Below, piece after piece: positions 8,593 to 16,110 of a stretch of 64,000 nt of DNA; the first letter of the stretch is position 1; each line of letters begins with the position of its first letter. This DNA comes from Anaerolineae bacterium (GTDB lineage: Bacteria; Chloroflexota; Anaerolineae; Aggregatilineales; Phototrophicaceae), in assembly GCA_023382675.1 (NCBI GenBank), contig JAHDWN010000021.1, positions 1 to 64,000 on the forward strand. The letters run 5' to 3'. The translations under genes and the position numbers were made by a program. Below the pieces are notes generated by a model. That model made no database searches. It was not told the DNA's origin and saw nothing but the letters and a program-made list of their open reading frames with translations.

Positions 8593-9993
8593 CTACATCA
8601 TCGGGTAGTGAGCCAGCAGCAGCAGCTTCGCCAGGCGGTAGGTACGCTCGGCGGTGGGGAAGTACTGGGCCGCGCCGGTGTAGAAGCTGCGCAGGCCGGT
8701 CAGATAGAAGTTGAGGAAATCGGCCACCTGCGGCTTCGCAGCGAGGATGTCGCCGTCCGAGTAGACGAACAGCGGGCGCGCCAGCGGGTACTCACCGCTT
8801 TCTGCCGTCGGGCCTGTCGGCGCAACACGGTTGACCGAGAGCGCCTTCAGCAAGCTCTGGTTTTCCACGTAGTAAGCATAGCCAAAGAAGCCGATGGCAT
8901 ACGGGCTGCCCTCGACGCCTTGCACGAGCACATTGTCATCTTCGCTGAACTGAATCCCAGGCACGCTCTGGATTGCAGCTTCGGCAGCATCACCTTCCAG
9001 GCCGAGACCGCCATCTTCGGTATCAGCTTCGAGCGTCGCCTCAAGGAAGAAATCGTACGTGCCGCTGTCGCTGCCGGGCGCGAATGCCTGGATGGGCTCA
9101 GCGGGGAAGCTCGGATCGACCTGATCCCAGGTGGTCACCGCGCCGCTGAAGATAGCGGAAAGCTGCGCGATGCTCAGATCGCTCACGAAGTCATTCTGCG
9201 CACTCACGACGACGGTCAGCGCGTCGATACCAACATACAGCTCAAACGGCACACGTGCCGGGGTCAGCGCAGCGCACGCTTCGACCTCGCTGTCGCGGAT
9301 GGCACGGCTGGCATTGCTGATGTCCGTCTCACCGGCGGTGCAGAAGCGCTCGAAGCCCGCGCCCGAACCGATGATGTCGTTGGTGATATTGCCGCTGTAA
9401 CCGGCATTGATGAAGGCTTCAATCGCGTTCTGGGTCAGCGGGCCGACGGTCGAACTGCCTGCGCCGACGATGTCACCGGTGACAGCGAGCGGGTCAACTG
9501 CCGGCAGATCAATTGGCGGCAGCAGAACGCCGTCAATCACGTGAATAACGCCATTCGAAGCCATGACATCCGTCTGCGAGACGTGAACGCCATCAACCGC
9601 CACACCCATATCATCGGAGCTGATGCTGATCGAGCTGCCCTGAAGCGTCGTTGCTTCGGTCATCCCGGCAACGTCTGCAGCCATTTCACTACCCGAAACG
9701 ACGTGGTAAAGCAGCACCTGCGTCAAAAGATCAGGATGCGCCAACAGATAATCGACCACACCAGCGGGCAGAGCTGCAAATGCATCGTCAGTCGGCGCAA
9801 AAACCGTCAGAGGGCCGTCACCCGCCAGCACTTCAGCAACCGACGGATCGGCTGTGCTGACAGCCTGAAGCAATGTGGTGAAATTGCCAGCGGACGTGGC
9901 AACTTCAACAAGATTGCCATCCTGTGCGGAAACACCCACAAAAGGCAGCGCCAACATGACGATGGCGACAACCAACAACACTCTTCTCAGCAT
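8593..9993 (-). CDS. pstS: Secreted phosphate-binding protein PstS fused to an N-terminal fasciclin domain
   Basis: From the ATG at 9993, preceded by AGGAG, this is a 466-residue protein. A signal peptide occupies residues 1-23 (cut after VSA). A fasciclin (FAS1) domain follows at about 27-160, with its hallmarks LTVFAPTDDAFAAL, the LLYHVV stretch and VIHVIDGVLLPP. A PstS phosphate-binding domain occupies about 165-440 (GAGSSTVGPLTQ, SRAIRDSE, GSDSGTYDFF). There is no lipobox, so the FAS1 domain may anchor the protein to the cell surface; that is inference. It leads the pst operon. The FAS1-PstS fusion is unusual. Confidence 0.92.
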   Translation of the reverse strand: MLRRVLLVVAIVMLALPFVGVSAQDGNLVEVATSAGNFTTLLQAVSTADPSVAEVLAGDGPLTVFAPTDDAFAALPAGVVDYLLAHPDLLTQVLLYHVVSGSEMAADVAGMTEATTLQGSSISISSDDMGVAVDGVHVSQTDVMASNGVIHVIDGVLLPPIDLPAVDPLAVTGDIVGAGSSTVGPLTQNAIEAFINAGYSGNITNDIIGSGAGFERFCTAGETDISNASRAIRDSEVEACAALTPARVPFELYVGIDALTVVVSAQNDFVSDLSIAQLSAIFSGAVTTWDQVDPSFPAEPIQAFAPGSDSGTYDFFLEATLEADTEDGGLGLEGDAAEAAIQSVPGIQFSEDDNVLVQGVEGSPYAIGFFGYAYYVENQSLLKALSVNRVAPTGPTAESGEYPLARPLFVYSDGDILAAKPQVADFLNFYLTGLRSFYTGAAQYFPTAERTYRLAKLLLLAHYPMM

Positions 9994-10088
9994 AGTCTTC
10001 TTACTCCTGGATAGTATGCTGAAACTTTCAAGCACACGCGTGCCCCATCCAGAAAGGCTATCGAGATGGCATTAACGAATGGCCTGGA

Positions 10089-10132
10089 CATTCTTTAAGG
10101 GAGCAGCCAATTCAAGTTAAGACGAATTTAAG
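10089..10132 (-). promoter_or_regulatory. Pho-box-like tandem repeats upstream of pstS
   Basis: On the minus strand CTTAAATTCGT (10132-10122) and CTTAACTTGAA (10121-10111) are adjacent 11-bp repeats. A third CTTAAAG element starts at 10099, exactly three 11-bp steps from the first. The element at 10110 is missing. Confidence 0.6.
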
Positions 10133-10188
10133 TCTCTTGAGCTTCATAGAGGTTCAAAACCGGACTCCAGGGTGCTCTTTGTCGATGA

Positions 10189-10217
10189 TTGGCACTGAAA
10201 CACTTGCGGGCTAAACT
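10189..10217 (+). promoter_or_regulatory. Candidate promoter of nadK
   Basis: TTGGCA (10189-10194) and TAAACT (10212-10217) are separated by 17 bp, 39 bp upstream of the nadK start. Confidence 0.45.
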
Positions 10218-10255
10218 CGACATCAAACCGAAAAGGCAAGTAAGAGGGAATTGAG

Positions 10256-11146
10256 GTGACTGAAATCCGTCGTGTCGGCGTTTTTGCCCATCCCTTGCGC
10301 CCACAAAGTGCTCCCCTCGCGCATGAAATCGCGCGGTCTCTCCAGGGTCGCCAGGTTAAGGTTGCGCTGCATACGCAGTGGGACGAGGACAGTGTGCGCG
10401 ACACTATTGCCGGGCTGGATGTAGTGATCGCTATTGGCGGCGATGGTGCGATGCTGCGTGCTGCGCGCGTTTGTGCCGTCGCCGGTGTGCCTGTTTTGGG
10501 GGTGAATATGGGGCGGCTGGGGTTTCTCACGGAGATCGCCGAACCCAACTCCTGGGAACAGGCTTTGGAGCGGCTGTTTGCCGGGGACTACTGGATCGAA
10601 CAGCGCATGATGTTGCACACACACGTCGAGCGCAATAATCAAGTCACCTGCGAAGCAGAGGCGCTCAACGATGTCGTCCTCAGCCGGTCAGCCATCACGC
10701 GCATGGTGCAGCTCGAAACCTATATTGATGGCGGCTGGACGACGACCTACAATGCCGACGCGCTCATCATTGCGACGGCGACAGGCTCCACAGCCTATGC
10801 GCTTGCCTCCGGCGGCCCGATTTTGCCACCAGAACTACGCAATATCTTGATCGTCCCCGTTGCGCCTCATCTCACATTGGATCGCCCAATCGTTTTGCAG
10901 GAAGGTTCCACCGTCACAGTGGTTGTTTTGACGGACACTGAAAGCGCGCTCTCCGCCGACGGGGTACTGGTAGCAGACCTGGCTCGCAGCGATCGGATCA
11001 TCATTCAGGCCAGCGAGCAACGGGCGCGGTTCGTGCGGATGCGCGAACGCAACTATTTCTATCGCTCTTTGCTCGACCGGCTCGAACCGCGTGTGCCGCC
11101 GCATGAGCATAATCATCTGATCGACCAGGCACCTTCGAGCGACTAA
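10256..11146 (+). CDS. nadK: NAD kinase
   Basis: This 296-residue protein starts at a GTG with AGAGGG 8 nt upstream. It shows the NAD kinase signatures in order: GGDGAML near residues 62-68 (catalytic Asp loop), NMGRLGFL near 84-91, LNDVVLSR near 137-144, and ATATGSTAYALASGGPI near 171-187. It phosphorylates NAD to NADP using ATP in the cytoplasm. It is transcribed divergently from pstS and is followed by a zinc-ribbon membrane protein and recN. That nadK-recN proximity is also seen in other bacteria. Confidence 0.96.
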   Translation: MTEIRRVGVFAHPLRPQSAPLAHEIARSLQGRQVKVALHTQWDEDSVRDTIAGLDVVIAIGGDGAMLRAARVCAVAGVPVLGVNMGRLGFLTEIAEPNSWEQALERLFAGDYWIEQRMMLHTHVERNNQVTCEAEALNDVVLSRSAITRMVQLETYIDGGWTTTYNADALIIATATGSTAYALASGGPILPPELRNILIVPVAPHLTLDRPIVLQEGSTVTVVVLTDTESALSADGVLVADLARSDRIIIQASEQRARFVRMRERNYFYRSLLDRLEPRVPPHEHNHLIDQAPSSD

Positions 11147-11233
11147 GTCGCCAAATGCACATTTTGTCGTTTGACGTGTTCCTCTACAATGAAGATACCG
11201 CATATATGATAGGGGCGAAGGTCACGAACACGC

Positions 11234-11764
11234 ATGGCGAGCCAGACTGATACCACCACCACAACCGACGAAGAACTGCATTACTGCACAGTACACCCCG
11301 ACCGCGAGGCGACCCTACGCTGCAATCGCTGCGGACGCTATATGTGTGTGCAATGCGCGGTACAAACGCCTGTTGGGTACCGCTGCCGCCAGTGTGTGCG
11401 CAGTCAGGAGGATAAGTATTTCAATGCCAGCGACCGTGATCTGATCTTGGTTGGTATTATCTGTCTCGTCCTGGGCGGCATCGCCGGCTGGATCGTGGGC
11501 CAGACCGGGCTATGGCTGCTGCTGATCCTGATCCTGGGTGCGCCCATAGGCGGTGCAATTGCCGAAATCGCTCTGCGCGTGGTGCAGCGGCGGCGCGGTC
11601 GTTATATGGCGCAGGTTGCGGCGGGCGCGACGGCAGTTGGCGCGCTCTTTCCCCTGCTATGGATCTTGCTTCAGGCGGGTGTCTTCGTGCCACGGCTGGA
11701 CGTGCTGCTGTTTGCGGGTATTGCAGCGGTCGCGGTGTATGGACGGATGGCAATGCGTGGGTAG
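11234..11764 (+). CDS. B-box-type zinc-binding membrane protein
   Basis: Residues 15-60 hold a Cys/His array (YCTVHP, LRCNRCGRYMC, QCAV, YRCRQC) matching a bacterial B-box-like zinc-binding domain. Four hydrophobic segments follow (about 72-94, 97-115, 128-148 and 153-172), with an RRRGR positive loop between the second and third. Proteins of this build are common in Chloroflexota and Actinomycetota and have no established function. The gene sits between nadK and recN on the same strand. Confidence 0.7.
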   Translation: MASQTDTTTTTDEELHYCTVHPDREATLRCNRCGRYMCVQCAVQTPVGYRCRQCVRSQEDKYFNASDRDLILVGIICLVLGGIAGWIVGQTGLWLLLILILGAPIGGAIAEIALRVVQRRRGRYMAQVAAGATAVGALFPLLWILLQAGVFVPRLDVLLFAGIAAVAVYGRMAMRG

Positions 11765-11798
11765 AATGGTATTCGGGCGAGATGAGCAAGGTGCATCT

Positions 11799-11847
11799 TT
11801 TGGATTGGCACGCCCTCGTCTATAATTAGGCACTAGAACAGATGAGC
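11799..11847 (+). promoter_or_regulatory. recN promoter with degenerate SOS-like site
   Basis: TTTGGA (11799-11804) and TATAAT (11821-11826) are 16 bp apart. GAACAGATGAGC at 11836-11847 keeps the GAAC-N4 half of the Gram-positive LexA box but has two mismatches in the GTTC half. Confidence 0.4.
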
Positions 11848-11870
11848 AACATTTTGCGGGAAATGTTTCT

Positions 11871-13619
11871 ATGCTCGAAGAACTCCGTATCCGTAACTTC
11901 GCCATTATCGATCAGCTTGAACTCACATTTGTACAGGGCTTGAATGTCATCACCGGCGAAACGGGCGCGGGCAAGTCGATCCTGATCGATGCAGTCGAAT
12001 TGCTGTTGGGTGGCAAGGCCGATGGCTCGATGGTGCGTTCCGGCGCGGAGAAGGCCTTGATTGAAGGCAGTTTCGCGCTGGACGAACGCACGCGCCCGGC
12101 CATTCTGGCTATCCTGGAGCGTGAAGAGCTGCTCGACCCGGAGAACAATGAGGTTGTCGTTGTCGCCCGCGAAGTCCGCAGTAACGGGCGTTCGGCGGCG
12201 CGCGTCAATGGCGTGACTGTCAACATCGATATTCTTCAGGCTGTGGGGGCGTTTCTGGTCGATATTCACGGCCAGAGTGAACACCTATCTCTGCTCAAAG
12301 CGTCCGCACATCTCGATCTGCTGGATCGCTATGCCAATCTGCTGGATCAGCGCGCGGCAATGGCGACCCTGGTTGCACGACTGCGCGATCTGCGCTCGGA
12401 AATCCGGCATCTGCAAGAGGATGAAGACGCACTCAAGCGGCGCGCCGAAAGGCTGCGCGACGACATTGAAATCATTGAGGCGGCAGCGCTCGTGCCCGGC
12501 GAGGATGACGAGCTGCGAAACGAACGCAATTTGCTCTCCAATAGCGAGCAGTTAGCGCATTTGACTTCAGAATCGCTGGCCCTGTTGGACGGTGACGAAC
12601 ACACATCGGAACAACTCGGCGCTATCGACGCACTGCATCAAACCGCCGGGCTGATGCAAAAACTGGCGGCCATCGATCCGGCGCGAAAAGAAGATTATGA
12701 TCTGTTGATGGACGCCATCACCAACGTCGAAGAAATCGGGTCATCGCTGCGAGACTACGCCGAAACTGTTGAATATGATCCGGATCGGTTGAATGAGATC
12801 GAAGAACGCCTGGAAGCTATTCGTATTCTGTGCAAACGCTACGGCGCGACCATCCCGGATGTGCTGGCGTATGCTGAGAAGGCCGCCGAAGAACTTGAAG
12901 GCATCGAGAACAGCGAAGCCCGCATCGCCGAATTGCAGCAGCAGGAATCACGGCTTTTGCACCAGATCGGCGAATTGGGCGAGCGTCTCAGCAAGGCGCG
13001 CGCCAGAGCGGCTGAGACATTGAGCAAGAACATTGTCCGCGAATTGGGCGATCTGCGGATGGCGAATGCGCGGTTCGAAGTCGGGATGAATGTGCGCGAA
13101 GACCCGACCGGCTGTTTTGTCGGCCAGCAGCGCCTCGCCTTCGACGAGACCGGCATCGACGATGTCGAGTTCATGATGTCGGCAAATCCTGGCGAACATC
13201 TGCGCCCGCTGATCAAAGTCGCCTCAGGCGGCGAAATGGCGCGCATCATGCTATCGCTCAAGCGCGTGTTGACTCAGGCCGATCAGACACCGACGTTGAT
13301 TTTCGATGAGATCGATCAGGGCATCGGTGGTCGCGTCGGCTCGGTCGTCGGCGAAAAGCTCTGGGGACTGACGGGCAGCCACCAGGTGCTGGTAGTCACG
13401 CATCTGGCGCAGCTAGCGGGCTATGCCGACTGTCACTATCGTGTCGCCAAGACGATCAGCAGCGGACGGACGCAAACGATCGTCGTCGCTTTGAACCAAC
13501 CTGAAGAGCGTGTCGAAGAACTGGCAGCCATGCTCGGCACGCCCAACGAAAGCGGCAAACAGAGCGCTCGCGATCTACTGGCAGAAGCGTCAACCTACAA
13601 GCAGCACCAGGCATCCTGA
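11871..13619 (+). CDS. recN: DNA repair ATPase RecN
   Basis: This 582-residue SMC-like protein is of normal RecN length. Walker A GETGAGKS lies at residues 29-36 and the AIIDQLEL opening is typical. A helical coiled-coil arm follows (about 150-370). The ABC-type signature in KVASGGEMAR is near 448 and Walker B LIFDEIDQGIGG near 479. It acts in double-strand break repair by holding DNA ends and promoting RecA-dependent pairing. A sigma70-like promoter with a degenerate SOS site lies just upstream. It converges with the TetR gene, with 7 bp between the stop codons. Confidence 0.96.
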   Translation: MLEELRIRNFAIIDQLELTFVQGLNVITGETGAGKSILIDAVELLLGGKADGSMVRSGAEKALIEGSFALDERTRPAILAILEREELLDPENNEVVVVAREVRSNGRSAARVNGVTVNIDILQAVGAFLVDIHGQSEHLSLLKASAHLDLLDRYANLLDQRAAMATLVARLRDLRSEIRHLQEDEDALKRRAERLRDDIEIIEAAALVPGEDDELRNERNLLSNSEQLAHLTSESLALLDGDEHTSEQLGAIDALHQTAGLMQKLAAIDPARKEDYDLLMDAITNVEEIGSSLRDYAETVEYDPDRLNEIEERLEAIRILCKRYGATIPDVLAYAEKAAEELEGIENSEARIAELQQQESRLLHQIGELGERLSKARARAAETLSKNIVRELGDLRMANARFEVGMNVREDPTGCFVGQQRLAFDETGIDDVEFMMSANPGEHLRPLIKVASGGEMARIMLSLKRVLTQADQTPTLIFDEIDQGIGGRVGSVVGEKLWGLTGSHQVLVVTHLAQLAGYADCHYRVAKTISSGRTQTIVVALNQPEERVEELAAMLGTPNESGKQSARDLLAEASTYKQHQAS

Positions 13620-13626
13620 GAACGTA

Positions 13627-14301
13627 TCACGCATGGGTTTCCGTGCTCGGTGATGGCACTGTTTCCGGTATCTCCGTTTTAATACCGAGCGCCCACCACA
13701 TGCCAAAAGCTGACAGGGTGTAACACATCCGCGCCATTTCCTCGGCGCTGAACTGCTTTCCTGCTTCCAACCACCAACTGATGATGCCGATTTGTGTACC
13801 TGCCACGGCATGTGCAATCAGTTCCACAGGCAAACGCGGCTCGCCACCTGCCTGTGACGCTGGCTGCACAATCTGTTCCTGGAAGATCTGAGCCAGGTAG
13901 CGACGCACCTTCACGACGAAAGAGGCCACACCTTTTTCGCTCAATAACACACGATAGAGGTTCTCATACTCGGCGACGTGCTCAAAGTCGGTCGCTTCCA
14001 TGCACGCATCATGATTCCCCGCCATGATCTGTTTCAACACGTCCTGGGGATCGTGAAAGAAATGTACCTTTTCTGCCAGGTCGTCATAGAGTTCACGCAT
14101 ACTGTTGAAAAGCAGTTCCTCCTTATCTCGAAAGTGGAGATAGAACGTGGCTCTGCTGACATCTGCGCGATCAGTGATGTCCTGCACCGAGATCGAATCG
14201 AAGCCTTTTTCGACGATCAATTGCATCAGAGCATCGCGCAGGAGCCTACGGGTGCGGCGCTGGCGGCGGTCGAGCGGCTTTTCCTCAGATTTCATAGACA
14301 C
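13627..14301 (-). CDS. TetR-family transcriptional regulator
   Basis: This 224-residue protein has an N-terminal TetR helix-turn-helix (about residues 14-62) with the recognition stretch DITDRADVSRATFYLHFRDK. A divergent helical ligand-binding domain follows, ending near 205, with Trp-rich helices (WWLEAGKQF, GMWWALG) that could form a hydrophobic ligand pocket. It is transcribed away from the cytochrome P450 gene. The shared 109-bp region carries a 9+5+9 palindrome covering the P450 -35 element, so it most likely represses the P450 gene and possibly itself. The inducer is unknown. Confidence 0.88.
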   Translation of the reverse strand: MSMKSEEKPLDRRQRRTRRLLRDALMQLIVEKGFDSISVQDITDRADVSRATFYLHFRDKEELLFNSMRELYDDLAEKVHFFHDPQDVLKQIMAGNHDACMEATDFEHVAEYENLYRVLLSEKGVASFVVKVRRYLAQIFQEQIVQPASQAGGEPRLPVELIAHAVAGTQIGIISWWLEAGKQFSAEEMARMCYTLSAFGMWWALGIKTEIPETVPSPSTETHA

Positions 14302-14318
14302 GTGTCCAGTATTATGCA

Positions 14319-14341
14319 GTCAACGACAGCTCGTCGTTGAC
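14319..14341. promoter_or_regulatory. Palindromic operator in the TetR/P450 intergenic region
   Basis: GTCAACGAC and GTCGTTGAC form perfect 9-bp arms around a 5-nt centre. The right arm overlaps the -35 element of the P450 promoter, as expected for a TetR repressor site. Confidence 0.75.
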
Positions 14342-14364
14342 AGGACGACAAGTTCTCATATGAT
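14337..14364 (+). promoter_or_regulatory. Promoter of the cytochrome P450 gene
   Basis: TTGACA (14337-14342) and TATGAT (14359-14364) have a 16-bp spacer. The -35 lies in the right arm of the palindrome. Confidence 0.65.
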
Positions 14365-14410
14365 AACGAGATAATGCCAAAAGTGTCTAGTATCTAAGGG
14401 ATTGTCCAGT

Positions 14411-15823
14411 ATGTCTGACATGGCTATCAAGCGCGCTGTCCCTGGCCCGAAGCCTGCTCGCAATCTGCTTGAGCAACTGCGACTGATGTCACAGTTCGAC
14501 CACGATACGCTCGGAATGATCCAGCGTGGCTTCGACACTTATGGGGATGTCTGGCTGATCGAGGCTGGCAAGATGCAGCAGTTCATGTTCCGGCATCCCG
14601 ATCACTACCACGAGATTCTCGTCACCCAGGCATCCAGCTTTCACAAAGACCTGAACTACAAGGATCGCAAAAAAGGGCTGGGGCGCTTTATGGGCAACGG
14701 CCTTGTGACCAGCGATGGCGAATTCTGGAAGCGCCAGCGCAAGCTCATCCAGCCTGCGTTCCATGCCCGACGCATCGAGGCTTATACCCAGGCGATGGTG
14801 GACATCACCCTTGGACAGATCAACGATTGGCGAGACGGCGCTGTTATCGAAGTCTCCGAACAGATGATGGAAGCGACGCTCAAGGTCGTGACCCGCTCTG
14901 TTTTCGACGTGGACATCACGCAAGCCACTCGCACAATTGGCGACGCCATGACCACCTTTCAGAACATGTCCAACAATCAGAACCAGATGATCCCATCCTG
15001 GGTGCCGACGCCGCTGGAGCTGAAGACGCGGCAGGCGCTCCGTGAGATGGATGACATCGTCTATGGCCTGATCCGTGCGCGGCGCGCCTCTGCGCATGAC
15101 CGGGGCGATCTTCTGTCGATGCTGCTGGAAGCGCGCGATGACGATGGCAGCGGTATGACCGACGAGCAGATCCGCGACGAACTTGTCACCCTGTTCCTGG
15201 CCGGGCACGAGACGACGGCCAACAGTCTGAACTGGACGTGGTATCTCCTCGCCCAGCATCCTGAGGTCGAAGCCAGGCTCCACACAGAGCTTGATACTGT
15301 GCTGGCCGGGCGCGCGCCGTCTTTGCAGGATCTCAAACAACTCACCTATACCGAAATGATCATCAAAGAGTCGATGCGTCTCTATCCGGCGGTCTATGCG
15401 ATTGGCCGCCAAGCCACTGAAGATGTCGAGATCGGCGGTTATCGCGTCCCGAAAGGCGCAAGCGTCGGTATCTTCAGCTTCGTCACCCATCGCGACCCCC
15501 GCTGGTGGGGTGCTGATGCCGGGCAGTTCAAACCGGAACGGTTCGCGACGGAACAAGAAGCGCAGATCAAGAAGTATGCCTATCTGCCCTTCTCGACCGG
15601 CCCGCGCATCTGCATCGGCAACAGCTTTGCCATGATGGAAGCGCACCTCATGCTGGCGACCATTGCGCAGCGCTGGCGGCTCCAGCTTCAGCCGGGGCAG
15701 GCGGTCGAACCTGAGCCATTGATCACCCTGCGACCCAAAGGTGGCTTGCACATGATCGCGACTGCCAGAACACCTCAGGCGGTCGCGAAGGCCGCTCCAC
15801 AAGCGGAACCTCTGCCTCTGTAG
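14411..15823 (+). CDS. Cytochrome P450
   Basis: The 470-residue protein starts at ATG 14411 or 14420. It carries the I-helix oxygen-activation motif AGHETTAN near residue 260, the K-helix ExxR (ESMR) near 320, and the heme-binding loop FSTGPRICIG with the thiolate Cys at residue 401. It is soluble, with no membrane anchor, and needs separate redox partners, none of which is adjacent. The WT of the I-helix follow-on and the PERF segment (KPERF) are typical of fatty-acid or xenobiotic hydroxylases of the CYP102/CYP4-like branch. The substrate is unknown. Control by the divergent TetR protein is likely. Confidence 0.94.
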   Translation: MSDMAIKRAVPGPKPARNLLEQLRLMSQFDHDTLGMIQRGFDTYGDVWLIEAGKMQQFMFRHPDHYHEILVTQASSFHKDLNYKDRKKGLGRFMGNGLVTSDGEFWKRQRKLIQPAFHARRIEAYTQAMVDITLGQINDWRDGAVIEVSEQMMEATLKVVTRSVFDVDITQATRTIGDAMTTFQNMSNNQNQMIPSWVPTPLELKTRQALREMDDIVYGLIRARRASAHDRGDLLSMLLEARDDDGSGMTDEQIRDELVTLFLAGHETTANSLNWTWYLLAQHPEVEARLHTELDTVLAGRAPSLQDLKQLTYTEMIIKESMRLYPAVYAIGRQATEDVEIGGYRVPKGASVGIFSFVTHRDPRWWGADAGQFKPERFATEQEAQIKKYAYLPFSTGPRICIGNSFAMMEAHLMLATIAQRWRLQLQPGQAVEPEPLITLRPKGGLHMIATARTPQAVAKAAPQAEPLPL

Positions 15824-15839
15824 CAACCGTTGATACTCA

Positions 15840-15881
15840 GGCTGCGAGACGAGCGCATTCCCGCGCCATGTGCTCGCAGCC
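15840..15881 (+). terminator. Hairpin after the P450 gene
   Basis: GGCTGCGAG (15840-15848) pairs with CTCGCAGCC (15873-15881), 17 bp after the stop. The loop is long and no T tract follows, so termination is only suggested. Confidence 0.4.
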
Positions 15882-15929
15882 TCGCTCTCAAATCCACAAC
15901 TGCATACGATATAAAGATGATACACGGCG

Positions 15930-15958
15930 TTGCAAACCACCCGTCGATTGTCTATACT
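15930..15958 (+). promoter_or_regulatory. Promoter of the hisS leader
   Basis: TTGCAA (15930-15935) and TATACT (15953-15958) are separated by 17 bp. The expected transcription start falls at about 15965, immediately before the leader ORF. Confidence 0.65.
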
Positions 15959-15965
15959 GCAACCA

Positions 15966-16034
15966 ATGCACGTGCCAGCCGACAGATCAAACCTGATGTA
16001 TATTCATCATCACCGTCGTCATCTCAGTATTTGA
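15966..16034 (+). CDS. Putative His-rich leader peptide of hisS
   Basis: A 22-codon frame opens at ATG 15966, with an internal ATG at 15996, and ends with TGA at 16032-16034. Codons 11-22 read MYIHHHRRHLSI: three consecutive His codons (CAT CAT CAC, 16005-16013), two Arg and a fourth His (16020-16022). The expected transcription start coincides with the first ATG, so translation could be leaderless. It lies between a good promoter and a strong terminator, directly ahead of the histidyl-tRNA synthetase gene. This is the layout of a ribosome-mediated histidine attenuator. Function is inferred from layout and codon content. Confidence 0.65.
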   Translation: MHVPADRSNLMYIHHHRRHLSI

Positions 16035-16057
16035 ACGGTATCGCTGCGAAGCTCACG

Positions 16058-16085
16058 AAGCGCAGAGGCCGTTCTGCGCTTTTTT
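16058..16085 (+). terminator. Attenuator terminator upstream of hisS
   Basis: AAGCGCAG (16058-16065) pairs with CTGCGCTT (16074-16081), with an 8-nt loop and a run of T to 16085. It ends 25 bp before hisS. CTGCG at 16044-16048 could instead pair with CGCAG at 16061-16065 and disrupt the terminator. Confidence 0.8.
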
Positions 16086-16110
16086 GTTGCCTGTCACTGA
16101 GGAGAATCCC

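Noticed and set aside
8608-10014. A 468-codon open frame on the plus strand opposite pstS
   Set aside because: The opposite strand carries an intact signal peptide, FAS1 and PstS domains; this frame has Arg/Gln-rich sequence with no motif.
14489-15940. A 483-codon minus-strand frame opposite the cytochrome P450 gene
   Set aside because: The P450 frame has all its catalytic motifs; the antisense frame shows only His/Arg-rich noise.
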